From Duganella sp. Leaf126 (GTDB lineage: Bacteria; Pseudomonadota; Gammaproteobacteria; Burkholderiales; Burkholderiaceae_D), in contig NZ_LMNW01000012.1 in assembly GCF_001423125.1 (NCBI RefSeq), forward strand, positions 564,772 to 628,771: a stretch of 64,000 nucleotides of DNA. The letters are read 5' to 3'. This document shows positions 27,287-37,700 of the stretch, piece by piece; the first letter of the stretch is position 1; the number at the start of each line of letters is the position of its first letter. Below the pieces are notes generated by a model that did not search any database, was not told the origin of the DNA, and saw nothing but the letters and a program-made list of their open reading frames with translations. The position numbers and the translations under genes were made by a program.

Positions 27287-30200
27287 CTAGTTCCCGGTAA
27301 GTTGTTTAATTGCACCTTTTATTTGCGCGACGCGCGACGCCAGGTCCGGCATGGCTGCCGTGATTTTCAGCTTGTCCTGGCCGGCCAGCTTGATCTGGCG
27401 GTTTTTCTGGATCAGCTCGATGATGCGCAGCGGGTCGATCGGCGGCTGGGCCATGAACTGCAGGTTGGCTGCTTCGCCGTGGGCGTCGATCTTGATGATG
27501 CCGACGGTCTTGGCGGCGATGCGCAGGCGGTGGGTTTCGATCAGCGCCTTGACCGGGTCGGGCAGCTTGCCGAAACGGTCGATCAGCTCTTCCTGCAGGT
27601 CGTCGATCTTGCCCTGCGACGTGCAGTTGGCCATCCGTTTGTAGATCGACAGCCGCTCGTGGACATCGCCGCAGAAGTCGGCCGGCAGCAGCGCCGGCGT
27701 GTGCAGGTTGATCTCGGTGGTGGTGGCCAGCGGCGCCGCCAGGTCCGGCTCCTTGCCGGCCTTGAGCGAGCGCACCGCCTCGTTCAGCATGTCGGTATAG
27801 AGCTGGAAGCCGACTTCGGTCATCTCGCCCGACTGGTTGTCGCCGAGGACTTCGCCGGCGCCGCGGATCTCCAGGTCGTGCATGGCGAGGTAGAAGCCGC
27901 TGCCCAGTTCTTCCATCTGCTGGATGGCGTCGAGCCGGCGCTGCGCCTGCTTGGACAAGCCCTGCACGTCGTTGACCAGCAGGTAGGCGTAAGCCTGGTG
28001 GTGCGAGCGGCCCACGCGCCCGCGCAGCTGGTGCAGCTGCGCCAGGCCGAACTTGTCGGCGCGGTGCATGATGATGGTGTTTGCGGTGGGCACGTCGATC
28101 CCGGTTTCGATGATCGTGGTGCACAGCAGGATGTTGTAGCGCTGCGCCACGAAGTCGCGCATGACCTTTTCCAGGTCGCGCTCGTGCATCTGGCCGTGCG
28201 CGACCGCGATGCGCGCCTCGGGCAGCAGCTCGGTCAGCATCGCCAGCCGGTTGCCGATGGTCTCCACCTCGTTGTGCAGGAAGTACACCTGGCCGCCGCG
28301 TTTCAGTTCGCGCAGGCAGGCTTCGCGGATGATCGATTCGCCCTCGCTGCGCACGAAGGTCTTGATGGCCAGGCGCTTTTGCGGCGCGGTGGCGATGATG
28401 GAAAACTCGCGCAGGCCCTCGAGCGCCATGCCCAGCGTGCGCGGAATCGGCGTGGCCGTCAGCGTCAGCACATCGACTTCGGCGCGCAGCGACTTGAGCG
28501 CCTCTTTCTGGCGCACGCCGAAGCGGTGTTCCTCGTCGATGATGACCAGGCCCAGGCGGGTGAACTTGACGTCGTCCGACAGCAGCTTGTGCGTGCCGAT
28601 CACGATATCGAGCGTGCCGTCGGCCATGCCCTTCATGGCCTGGTTGATCTCCTTGCCGGTGCGGAAGCGCGACATCTCGGCGATGCGCACGGGCCAGTCG
28701 GCAAAGCGGTCGGTGAAGGTTTGCGCGTGCTGCTCGGCCAGCAGGGTGGTGGGCGCCAGGATCGCCACCTGCTTGCCGCCCATGACCGCGATAAAGGCGG
28801 CGCGCAGCGCCACCTCGGTCTTGCCGAAGCCGACATCGCCGCACACCAGGCGGTCCATCGGTTTGCCGGAGGTCATGTCGCGGATCACGTTGTTGATCGC
28901 TTCCTGCTGGTCGGGCGTCTCGTCGAAGCCGAAGCTCTCGGCGAAGCGTTCGTAATCATGCGCCGAATATTCGAACGCGTGGCCCTGGCGCAGCGCGCGG
29001 CGCGCGTACAGGTTGAGCAGCTCGGCGGCCGTGTCGCGCACCTGCTCGGCCGCGCGGCGCTTGGCTTTTTCCCACTGGCCCGAGCCCAGCGTGTGCAGCG
29101 GTGCGTCGTCGGGCGAGGCGCCCGAGTAGCGCGAAATCACGTGCAGCTGCGACACCGGCACGTACAGCTTGGTGTCCTTGGCGTACTCCAGGTGCAGGAA
29201 CTCGGTTTCGCCTTCGCCGAGGTCCATGCTGGTCAGGCCCATGTACCGGCCGATGCCGTGGTTAATGTGCACCACGGGGTCGCCGATTTTCAGTTCCGAC
29301 AGGTCGCGCACCATCGATTCGACCTGGGTGACGGCTTCCTGCTTCTTCTTGCCGACCCGGCGGCCCGACCCCGCATACAGCTCGGTTTCGGTGATGAAGA
29401 TCAGCCGCTCGGTCGGCGTGGCCAGCTCGAAACCGGCGTGCAGCGGCGCCACGCCCAGCGCCAGCTTGGCATCAGAGGTGGCAAAGCCTTCGTAACCTTC
29501 GACCGGCGTCAGGGCCAGGTCGTATTCGCTGAAATACTGCTGCAGCGTTTCGCGGCGGCCGTTGGTCTCGGCGCAGATCATCACCCGGGTGCCGGCCTGC
29601 AGCAGGTAGCTGCGCAGGTTGGTCAGCGGATCGTCGAGGTGGCGGTTGACGGCGATATTCGGAATCGGCGCCGACAGTTCGGACGCGCCCTGGTCGGGAT
29701 CCCTGGCAATCGTCATCCGGCCGTACGGCTTGGCCAGCGTGAAGAACTGCTCGTCCGACAGGAACAGCATTTCGGGCGGCAGGATCGGGCGTTCGCGGTC
29801 GGCCTTCAGGAAGCGGTGGCGCGACGTGGTGTCGGCCCAGAAGCGCTTGATGGCGGCGTCGATGTCGCCGACCAGGGCCAGCGCGGCGCCGTCGGGCAGG
29901 TAGTCGAACAGCGTGGCGGTCTGCTCGAAGAACAGCGGCAGATAGTATTCGATGCCGGCCGAGGCGATGCCGCTGCTGATGTCCTTGTACACCACGGAGC
30001 GCGACGGGTCGCCCTCGAAATGCTCGCGCCAGCGGCTGCGGAACGTGGTGCGCGCCGCTTCGTCCATCGGGAACTCGCGCCCCGGCAGCAGCCGCACTTC
30101 GCCCACCGGGTACAGCGAGCGCTGTGTGTCGGCATCGAAGGTGCGGATGGTTTCCACCGTGTCGCCGAACAGGTCGAGCCGGTAGGGCAGGGCGGAACCC

Positions 30201-30733
30201 ATCGGGAACAGGTCGATCAGGCCGCCGCGCACCGAGTATTCGCCGGGCGACATCACCTGCGTCACGTGGGTGTAGCCGGCCAGGGTCAGCTGCGATTTCA
30301 GGCGCGCTTCGTCGAGCGACTCGCCCTTCTTGAAGAAGAAGGTGTAGGCCGCCAGGAACGACGGCGGCGCCATGCGCACCAGCGCGGTGGTGGCCGGTAC
30401 CAGCAGCACGTCGCACTGGCCGCCCGAGATTTCGTGCAGCGTGGCCAGGCGCTCGGACACCAGGTCCTGGTGCGGCGAGAAGGCGTCGTAGGGCAGCGTT
30501 TCCCAGTCCGGCAGCAGGTGGCAGCGCACGTCCTCGCCCGCAAACCACGGTATCTCGTCGCGCAGGCGCTGCGCGTCCGCTGCGCTGGACGTGATCACGG
30601 CCAGCATGCGGCCTTGCGGTTTGAGGGCAAGCGCCGCTTGCGCGAGCGCCCAGGCGTCCGACGAGCCATGCAGGGTGGGCAGGGCAAACCGGTTGCCGGG
30701 TTTGGGGAGAACGTTGGCGATTTGTAGGGACAC
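27287..30733 (-). CDS. mfd: Transcription-repair coupling factor Mfd
   Basis: An 1148-aa DNA translocase that removes stalled RNA polymerase and recruits UvrA. The N-terminal UvrB-like module is about residues 1-340. The RNA-polymerase interaction domain (about 480-575) contains DPVVHINHGIGRYMGL. Walker A is GDVGFGKT (about 631) and motif II is IDEEHRFG (about 732). RG motif QLRGRVGRSHHQAYAYLL and the C-terminal TRCF domain (about 1000-1110) complete it. The length matches E. coli Mfd. Confidence 0.96.
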   Translation of the reverse strand: MSLQIANVLPKPGNRFALPTLHGSSDAWALAQAALALKPQGRMLAVITSSAADAQRLRDEIPWFAGEDVRCHLLPDWETLPYDAFSPHQDLVSERLATLHEISGGQCDVLLVPATTALVRMAPPSFLAAYTFFFKKGESLDEARLKSQLTLAGYTHVTQVMSPGEYSVRGGLIDLFPMGSALPYRLDLFGDTVETIRTFDADTQRSLYPVGEVRLLPGREFPMDEAARTTFRSRWREHFEGDPSRSVVYKDISSGIASAGIEYYLPLFFEQTATLFDYLPDGAALALVGDIDAAIKRFWADTTSRHRFLKADRERPILPPEMLFLSDEQFFTLAKPYGRMTIARDPDQGASELSAPIPNIAVNRHLDDPLTNLRSYLLQAGTRVMICAETNGRRETLQQYFSEYDLALTPVEGYEGFATSDAKLALGVAPLHAGFELATPTERLIFITETELYAGSGRRVGKKKQEAVTQVESMVRDLSELKIGDPVVHINHGIGRYMGLTSMDLGEGETEFLHLEYAKDTKLYVPVSQLHVISRYSGASPDDAPLHTLGSGQWEKAKRRAAEQVRDTAAELLNLYARRALRQGHAFEYSAHDYERFAESFGFDETPDQQEAINNVIRDMTSGKPMDRLVCGDVGFGKTEVALRAAFIAVMGGKQVAILAPTTLLAEQHAQTFTDRFADWPVRIAEMSRFRTGKEINQAMKGMADGTLDIVIGTHKLLSDDVKFTRLGLVIIDEEHRFGVRQKEALKSLRAEVDVLTLTATPIPRTLGMALEGLREFSIIATAPQKRLAIKTFVRSEGESIIREACLRELKRGGQVYFLHNEVETIGNRLAMLTELLPEARIAVAHGQMHERDLEKVMRDFVAQRYNILLCTTIIETGIDVPTANTIIMHRADKFGLAQLHQLRGRVGRSHHQAYAYLLVNDVQGLSKQAQRRLDAIQQMEELGSGFYLAMHDLEIRGAGEVLGDNQSGEMTEVGFQLYTDMLNEAVRSLKAGKEPDLAAPLATTTEINLHTPALLPADFCGDVHERLSIYKRMANCTSQGKIDDLQEELIDRFGKLPDPVKALIETHRLRIAAKTVGIIKIDAHGEAANLQFMAQPPIDPLRIIELIQKNRQIKLAGQDKLKITAAMPDLASRVAQIKGAIKQLTGN

Positions 30734-30813
30734 GAGGATAGGCGCTGGGGCTGCGAGGCACGGTGATAAACGGTGCCGACATTATAGACGAAGCCCCGTC
30801 ACCGGGCAGGCGG

Positions 30814-31767
30814 CTACCCCGGCTTCGGTGCGTGGGTCGCCGCCAGGTTGGCGATGCCGAACGGGATGTGCACCATCGGGATATTGCCGGCCGGCGATTT
30901 CAGGTGGCTGAGCTGGTCGTCGAAGAACAGGTGCGGCTTGAAGATCGACAGGATGCGCGCCTTTTCCATGCCGCCCAGGAAAAAGGTTTCGTCGGCCGAC
31001 ACGCCCCAGCTCTTGAGCGTGGTGACCACGCGCTCGTGCGCGGGCGCGCTGCGGGCCGTGACGATGGCAATGCGCAGGATGCGCTGGTAGCCGGGATCGG
31101 CCAGCAGCGCCTGGTCTTCGAGGCGCTGCATGGCCGACAGCTTCTGGAACAGGTCGGCCAGCGGCCCCGGCTGGTGCGGAATCGCCACCCGCTCGCGCTC
31201 GTGGGCATGGAACTCGGCCACATCGTTGTTGCGCTTGAAGACGGTTTCCGATTCGTCGTCGGCAATCACGCCATCGAAGTCGAAGGCCACCCGCAACTCG
31301 CCGTCGGCATCGTCGTCCTCGGTCAGGCCCGGCAGCACCAGCCCGGCCGGGTAATGGGCGTCGAGCGCCATGCGCACGTCCTGCTCGTTGGCGGTGAGGA
31401 ATAGCGAGGTATTGAAGGCGGGCAGGTAGGTGTACGGCGACTTGCCGGTCACGAAACAGGCGCGCGAAATGTCGAGGCCGTAATGGGCGATCGAGTTCAT
31501 CACGCGCAACCCCGTTTCCGGCGAATTGCGCGACAGCAGCACCACTTCGACCGGCGCTGCCTGCGCATGGTGGGTGTTGATCGACAGGAAACGACGGATG
31601 AACGGAAACGCCACGCCTTTGCCGAGCACGACATCGAGATGACGTTCCTGGTACTGGCGGTACGCTTCCGCGCCGCTTTCCAGGTACACCTGGTGCGATT
31701 CGGTCAGGTCGAACAGCGCGCTCGACGCGATGCCGACCACCAGCTTGTGTTCTATCGGATAGGCCAT
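30814..31767 (-). CDS. 5'-nucleotidase, cytosolic NT5C1-like
   Basis: A 317-aa protein of the bacterial 5'-nucleotidase family related to eukaryotic cytosolic 5'-nucleotidase 1A. Conserved are HKLVVGIASSALFDL at the start, VVLLSRNSPETGLRVMNSI, and the HAD-like AFDFDGVIADDESE with FFDDQ near the C-terminus. It would dephosphorylate nucleoside 5'-monophosphates in the cytoplasm. It lies 80 bp upstream of mfd in the same direction. Confidence 0.86.
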   Translation of the reverse strand: MAYPIEHKLVVGIASSALFDLTESHQVYLESGAEAYRQYQERHLDVVLGKGVAFPFIRRFLSINTHHAQAAPVEVVLLSRNSPETGLRVMNSIAHYGLDISRACFVTGKSPYTYLPAFNTSLFLTANEQDVRMALDAHYPAGLVLPGLTEDDDADGELRVAFDFDGVIADDESETVFKRNNDVAEFHAHERERVAIPHQPGPLADLFQKLSAMQRLEDQALLADPGYQRILRIAIVTARSAPAHERVVTTLKSWGVSADETFFLGGMEKARILSIFKPHLFFDDQLSHLKSPAGNIPMVHIPFGIANLAATHAPKPG

Positions 31768-31867
31768 GGTGCGGAGTACTGATTGCGGTCGGGTTATCGA
31801 TTACACCACTTTACCCGATTTTCCGTCGCCGCCGCGCCACAGCGTCGCGGCGCGCCGCAGATTTCGA

Positions 31868-31896
31868 TTGACGTGACTTGCATGACAACGGATATT
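31868..31896 (+). promoter_or_regulatory. Sigma-70 type promoter for a short intergenic transcript
   Basis: TTGACG (31868-31873) and GATATT (31891-31896) are separated by exactly 17 bp. No convincing coding frame follows, but a strong terminator ends at 31972. Confidence 0.5.
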
Positions 31897-31902
31897 GGCT
31901 AC

Positions 31903-31972
31903 GTAAAACAAAAAGGTAAGCCACTTCTGGTACCGCAGTACGATCGAGCAGCCCGCGTGGCTGCTTTTTTTT
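31903..31972 (+). ncRNA. Candidate small RNA of about 70 nt
   Basis: The gap of about 410 bp between the 5'-nucleotidase and tolC genes (31768-32176) holds a promoter-terminator pair bracketing about 70 nt. The RNA would carry an A-rich 5' end (AAAACAAAAAGG), a small GTAC/GTAC hairpin and a 7-bp terminator stem with eight Ts, a layout common in Hfq-binding small RNAs. A 40-codon frame overlaps it but has no ribosome site. Confidence 0.4.
31947..31972 (+). terminator. Rho-independent terminator
   Basis: AGCAGCC pairs with GGCTGCT around a CGCGT loop, followed by a run of Ts to 31972. No gene on the plus strand ends nearby, which is the main reason to suspect a small RNA. Confidence 0.8.
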
Positions 31973-32072
31973 GTCCGCTGCAATCGCACCCCAATGTTCG
32001 CTAGCGTACGGATGGCAAGCGGACCTTGCTTCAACATCGCTAGCGTCGATATTTCTAAATTGCAGCTATTCA

Positions 32073-32088
32073 ATGAAACCAGTTTCAT
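32073..32088 (+). promoter_or_regulatory. Perfect palindrome upstream of the efflux operon
   Basis: ATGAAAC-CA-GTTTCAT, a 7+2+7 perfect inverted repeat, lies about 90 bp before the tolC start and touches a TATAAG that could be a -10. TetR-type repressors bind such sites; the TetR gene at the operon's end is the natural candidate. That link is inference. Confidence 0.55.
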
Positions 32089-32176
32089 ATAAGGCAACGT
32101 TGGCTTTTGCTCCGCGCCGCGATGGTTCGTTGTCAGATGAGCTGGTCGGTTGCTGCCGCCTGGGCGGACGCATTTC

Positions 32177-33619
32177 ATGAGTGCGCCCTTGTTTTACAGG
32201 CGGCACGCCCGCATGCGCACCGCCAGCGTGCTGGTGCTGGGCGCGATGGTGTGGTGCGCGGCAGCGAGGGCGGGTGTGGACAGTGCGCCGGTTGCCGGTC
32301 AGCCGTGGCCGGTCGCAACGGGACAGCAATCCTTGCCGGTCAGACCTTTTACGGCGCCGGACGCTGCCGATCCCGCCACCCAGACCACTTCCTGGACCTT
32401 GGCCCAGTTGAGCAACTATGCGCTGGCCCACAACCCGGCCACCAAGGCCGCCTGGGCCGGTGCGCTGGCCGACCAGTTCGGGGTCGATGGCGCGCGCGCC
32501 CTGTTGAAACCCGCCGTCAATGCCAATATCCCGTTCACGATCTCGCGTGCCAGCGGCGCCGACGCTTCGGGTGTCACGCGGACAGTGTCGCCGAGCTTGA
32601 GCCTGGCGTGGATCGTGTTCGATGCGGGCGCCCGCGCCGACGCTGTGGAAGCGGCGCAGTGGCAGGAGCTCAGCAGCCGGTTGCTGTACAACCGGGAATT
32701 GCAGACGGTGCTCAACGATGTCGAGCAGTCCTATTTCACCTTGCTCGGCGCGCGCCAGCTGGCGGCGGCAGCAGAGGTGACCGTTGCCGCCGCGCGCACC
32801 AGCGCCGACGCTGCCCGCGCGCGGCGCAGTGCCGGCGTCGGCACCGCCGGTGACACGGCGCAGGCCGACGCCGCGCTGAGCCTGGCCAGCTTGCAACTGG
32901 TGCAGGCGCAGTCGTCTGCACGCAGTGCTGCCGGCCAGCTGGCCAGTGCAGTGGGCCTGCCGGTGACCAGCGCGCTGGCGCTGGCCGATGACGGTGCCCC
33001 GTTGGCCGACCAGCCCAACCTGCCCGGCGTCGATCAGTTGCTGGCGATGGCGCGCCTGACGCGCGCCGACCTGGCGTCCTCCCAGGCGCAGCTGCGGCAG
33101 GGCGAAGCGCAGTTGCGCGCAACCCGGGCGCAGGGCCTGCCGACGCTGGCATTGAGCGCCCAGCTGAACCGCAGCTTCAGTAACAATACCAGCCCTGCCG
33201 GCAGTCGCACCATCGGTCTGGCCCTGTCCTTCCCGCTGTACGACGGCGGCCTGGTGCGCGCGCAGACGGGCGCGGCGCAGGCCCGGGTCGAGCAGCTGGC
33301 TGCGCAGTCGCGGCAGCAGCAGCAAAGCGTCGAGCTCGAAGTCTGGCAAAGCTTCCAGGGCGCCGCCAGCGCCAGCGCGGTGATTGCCAGCGCCCGCGAT
33401 CTGCTGGCCAGCGCGTCCGAGGCCGAGGCGGCCGCGCGCGAACGCTACCGCGTGGGCGTGGGCACCTTGCTCGAGCTGATGGTCGCCCAGAGCGATGCGG
33501 CCCAGGCCCGTGTCAGCCTGATACAGGCCCAGTATGGCGCCAGGCTGGCCTATGCCAGCCTGGCTTATGCAGTCGGCAGCCGCAGCGCGTTGGCCGAAAA
33601 TCAGAAAGGTCGGCCATGA
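32177..33619 (+). CDS. TolC-family outer-membrane efflux channel
   Basis: A 480-aa outer-membrane factor. A signal peptide lies at about residues 14-36 (a Met at 32213 is an alternative start). Two TolC repeats are seen, with LAQLSNYALAHNPATKAAW in the first and LTRADLASSQAQLRQGEAQ in the second, plus the RYRVGVGTLLELMVAQSDAA motif. It would form the exit duct of the tripartite pump. The stop overlaps the adaptor ATG by 4 bp. Confidence 0.92.
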   Translation: MSAPLFYRRHARMRTASVLVLGAMVWCAAARAGVDSAPVAGQPWPVATGQQSLPVRPFTAPDAADPATQTTSWTLAQLSNYALAHNPATKAAWAGALADQFGVDGARALLKPAVNANIPFTISRASGADASGVTRTVSPSLSLAWIVFDAGARADAVEAAQWQELSSRLLYNRELQTVLNDVEQSYFTLLGARQLAAAAEVTVAAARTSADAARARRSAGVGTAGDTAQADAALSLASLQLVQAQSSARSAAGQLASAVGLPVTSALALADDGAPLADQPNLPGVDQLLAMARLTRADLASSQAQLRQGEAQLRATRAQGLPTLALSAQLNRSFSNNTSPAGSRTIGLALSFPLYDGGLVRAQTGAAQARVEQLAAQSRQQQQSVELEVWQSFQGAASASAVIASARDLLASASEAEAAARERYRVGVGTLLELMVAQSDAAQARVSLIQAQYGARLAYASLAYAVGSRSALAENQKGRP

Positions 33620-34788
33620 GCGGACGCATCAAACATTCAACACTGCTGGCCGTCGTCGTGCTGGTGGCGCTGGCCGCCATCGCATGGTGGTGGCAGCGCA
33701 AGCCCGAGGACAAGCCCAAGGCGGCGCCCGCGATTCCGGTCGAGGTGACGGTCGCAAGGCAGCAGGCGGTGGCCCAGGTGGTCGACAGCGTGGGCAAGGT
33801 CCAGCCCCGGGACAGCGCCGAAGTGCGACCGCAGACGGGCGGCATCATCCGCCGTGTGCTCGTGCATGACGGCGACCAGGTCAGGGCCGGCCAGGTACTG
33901 TTCGAGCTGGAATCGTCACCGCTGGTCACCAGCCTGGCGCAGGCCCGCGCCCAGTATGCGCGCGACCAGGCCCTGGCCAGCGATGCCGGCGCCGCGGCAG
34001 CGCGTCTGAAGCCGCTGGCCGACAAGGAGTACGTGTCGGCGCGCGACTACGAGTCCGCCGTCAGCAATTACAAGTCGCTGCAGGAAGCGGCTGCGGCCAG
34101 CAAGACGCTGATCGAACAGGCCCGCATTGCCCTCGATTACGCCACCGTGCGGGCGCCGATTGCCGGCCGCGCAGGGGCGGTGCTGGTCAAGACAGGCAAC
34201 CTGGTCGCCGCCAACAACAGCAACCCGCTGCTGGTGATCAATGTGATGCACCCGGTCGATCTGGTGTTTTCGCTGCCGCAGGAAACGGCACGCGAGCTGC
34301 GCGACGCCCTGCGCCAGCAGCCGGCCGGCCGCCGCCTGGCGGTCGAGGCGCGCGACAGCCTGACCCAGAAGCTGCGCGCCAGCGGCCACCTGCTGTTCGT
34401 CGATAACGCGTTCGGCGATACTTCCGGCGCGGTGACCCTCAAAGCGCGTTTCGACAACGGCGACGATGCCTTGTGGCCCGGCGAATTCTACGCGTTGCGC
34501 ATCATCCTCGGCGACGACGAGCAGTCGGTCACGGTGCCGGAACGCTCGCTGCAGCAGGGGCAGAACGGCCCCTACGTGTTCGTGGTGCAGAACGACGTGG
34601 CGCGCATGCGGCCGGTCAAGGTGCGCCGCATCCTCGATGGCACGGTGGCGATCGCGGCCGGCCTGGCCGCCGGCGAAACCGTGCTCGCGGCGCTGCCGTC
34701 GACTCTGCGCGATGGTTCGGCAGTCAGGATCACCGCGACGTCGGGTGCGGCAGCTCCTGCAACCGCCAGCAACGGCGGCAGCCGATGA
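33616..34788 (+). CDS. RND efflux periplasmic adaptor (MFP) subunit
   Basis: A 390-aa membrane-fusion protein. An N-terminal membrane anchor (about 8-25, with Trp-rich IAWWWQRK) is followed by a biotinyl-lipoyl-like half motif (VRPQTGGIIRRVLVHDGDQV), an alpha-helical hairpin (about 95-165), the second half motif (YATVRAPIAGRAGAVLVKTGN) and beta-barrel domains. It links the inner-membrane RND pump to TolC. It overlaps both neighbours by 4 bp, so all three pump parts are coupled. Confidence 0.93.
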   Translation: MSGRIKHSTLLAVVVLVALAAIAWWWQRKPEDKPKAAPAIPVEVTVARQQAVAQVVDSVGKVQPRDSAEVRPQTGGIIRRVLVHDGDQVRAGQVLFELESSPLVTSLAQARAQYARDQALASDAGAAAARLKPLADKEYVSARDYESAVSNYKSLQEAAAASKTLIEQARIALDYATVRAPIAGRAGAVLVKTGNLVAANNSNPLLVINVMHPVDLVFSLPQETARELRDALRQQPAGRRLAVEARDSLTQKLRASGHLLFVDNAFGDTSGAVTLKARFDNGDDALWPGEFYALRIILGDDEQSVTVPERSLQQGQNGPYVFVVQNDVARMRPVKVRRILDGTVAIAAGLAAGETVLAALPSTLRDGSAVRITATSGAAAPATASNGGSR

Positions 34789-37700
34789 ATATCAGCGCAC
34801 TGTTCATCGGCCGCCCGGTGATGACGGCCGTGCTGATGAGCGCTCTGGTGATCTTCGGCGGCTTTGCCTTTGCCAGCCTGCCCGTCAACGAATTGCCCAA
34901 CGTCGATTTCCCGACCGTCAGCGTGCGCGTGACGCTGAACGGCGCCAGTCCGGAGACCATGGCCAATTCCGTCGCCACGCCGCTCGAGCGCGCGTTCAGC
35001 GCCATCGATGGCGTCGATACCATCACGTCCACCAGCACCAGCGGCAGTACGCGGGTGCTGATCCAGTTCAAGCTGGAACGCAATATCGACGCTGCCGCCC
35101 AGGACGTGCAGGCAGCGATTTCGCAGGCGCAGGCGCTGCTGCCGACCGATATCGATCCGCCCCAGCTGCGCAAGGCCAATCCCAGCGATGCGCCGATCAT
35201 GCACCTGGCGATCAGCTCGAAGACCCTGCCGCTGTCGGACCTGAACCAGTTCGCCAAGGACCGGATTGCCCTGCGCCTGCAGACCGTCAGCGGGGTCGGC
35301 CAGATCGATGTCAACGGCGCCCAGCGCTATGCGGTACGCCTGTACGTCGATCCGCATGCGCTGACGGCGCGCAAGCTCGGTTTCGACCAGGTGGTGAGCG
35401 CGATCCAGAACGCCAACACCAACGCGCCGGTGGGCACGCTCGACGGCACGGCCCGCAGCTACACGGTCAAGGCCGACGGCCAGCTGCACGACGCGGCGTC
35501 GTTCGGCAAACTGGTGCTGGCCTACGATAACGGCCAGCCGGTGCGGCTGCGCGACGTGGGCCGCGCGGTGGACAGCGTGGAAAATATCAAGACGTCCGCT
35601 TTCGTCAACCAGCAACGCGCGATCGAGGTCAACCTGCGCCGCCAGCCCGGCGCCAACACGGTATCGGTGACCACGGCCGCACGCAAGGCGGTCGAGGAGA
35701 TCCGCAGCCAGCTGCCGGGCGACATGCAGCTGCAGATCCTGTACGACCGCGGCGACTACATCAAGGAGTCGATCCACGACGTGGAGTGGACGCTGGTGGC
35801 GTCGCTGGTGCTGGTGGTGGTGGTGATCATGCTGTTCCTGCGTAATCTGTCGGCCACGCTGATCGTGGTGCTGGTCCTGCCCACGTCGCTGATCGGCACT
35901 TTCGGCGTCATGCATTTGCTCGGCTACAGTCTGAACAACGTCTCGCTGCTGGCGCTCACGCTCGCTGTCGGCCTGGTGGTGGACGACGCCATCGTCGTAC
36001 TCGAAAACATCGTACGCCACCTCGAGCAGGGCATGCCGCGCCAGCAGGCGGCCCTGACCGGCGCCGGCGAAATCGGCTTCACCATCGTCTCGATCACGCT
36101 GTCGCTGGCGGCAGTGTTCATTCCGATCGTGTTCATGGGCGGTATCGTCGGGCGCCTGTTTACCGAATTCGGCGTCACCATGGCGGTCGCGGTGATGTTG
36201 TCGGGCGCCGTCTCGCTGACGCTGACGCCCATGCTGGCTGCGCGCTACCTGCGCGCCAAACAAAGCGAGATGACGATCTTCCGCTGGTTCGAAGCGGGCT
36301 TCACGGCCACCCTGAACGGCTACCGCAGCAGCCTGGCCTGGTGCATGCAGCACCGCGGTGCGATGTTGCTGCTCTCGGGCGCGGTGGTGGTGGGCATGGT
36401 CGGCCTGTACCACGTGGTGGACAAGGGCTTCATTCCCAAGGTGGACTCGGGCAAGATCGATGGCGACACGCGGGTGCCCGAGGGAACGCCGTACGCCACC
36501 TTCCTGGCGCGGCAGAACAAGATCGCCGCCATCGTCAGTGCCGATCCCGACGTGGACGCCGTGATGTCGGTCATCGGCAGCGACGGCACGCTGGGCAACA
36601 GCGGGCGCCTGCTGATCGGCCTGAAGCCGTTTGCGCAGCGAACAACGTCGGCCGACGAAGTGATCGCCAGGATACGCAGCGCAGCGAACCGGGTGCAGGG
36701 GATCGAGCTGACCTTGCGTAACCCGCCCGCCATCGAGATCGGCGTCGGTCCCAACACCGGCCTCCAGTACGTGTTGCAGTCCACCGCGACGGAAACCCTG
36801 TATCCGGCGTCGGACGACTTCCTGCGCCGGCTGGGCCAGTTGCCGGAACTGCAGGACGTGAAAAGCGACCTGCAGCTGCGCAATCCGGAAATCCGCGTCG
36901 AGATGCGGCGCGACCTGGCCGCTGCGGTCGGCGTCAGTCCGGCCCAGATACAGACGGCGCTGCAAAGCGCGTACGGCGGGCGCAAGGTGTCGAATATCTT
37001 CGGCGCCACCGACCAGTATCCGGTCATCCTCGAAGTGGACAAGCAGTTCCAGGCCGATATCAATGCGCTCGACCAGCTGTCGCTGCTGTCCGCCAGCGGC
37101 GACATGGTGCCGCTGCGCGCCGTGGCGCAGGTGCGCAGCGATGTCGGCCCGGTGGCGGTCAACCACTATGGCGGCCTGCCGGCGGTGTCCATGTCGTTCA
37201 ATACCGCGCCCGGCGTGGCGCTGGGCACCGCCACCGAGGCCGTGCACCAGCTCAGCGCCGCCGGCAGCAGGCAGTTCACCGGCACGTTTGCCGGCGCCGC
37301 CAAGGCGTTCGAAGACTCGCTGCGCAGCCTGCCCATCCTGCTGCTGGTCACCGTGCTGCTGATCTACATGGTGATGGCCATCCTGTACGAACATTTCGTC
37401 CACCCGGTCACGATACTGACCGCGCTGCCGATGGCCGGCTTCGGCGCGCTCCTGATGCTCTGGCTGTTCGGACAGGAACTGAATCTGTTCAGCTTTGTCG
37501 GCCTGGTGCTGCTGGTCGGCCTGGTCAAGAAGAACGGCATCATGATGGTCGATTTCGCGCTGGAGCTGATGCGCACCGGCGAAGACGGAAAGCGGCTGGG
37601 CGCAGTGGAGGCCATGCAGGAGGCCTGCGCCGAGCGCTTCCGGCCCATCATGATGACCACCATGGCGGCGCTGCTGGGCACCTTGCCGATCGCGCTCGGC

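Noticed and set aside
27218..30727. 1169-residue plus-strand frame opposite mfd
   Set aside because: It is the antisense shadow of mfd, which has all expected motifs.
31783..32004. 73-residue frame across the 5'-nucleotidase/tolC gap
   Set aside because: No ribosome site, contains the terminator sequence, and the product has no recognisable features.
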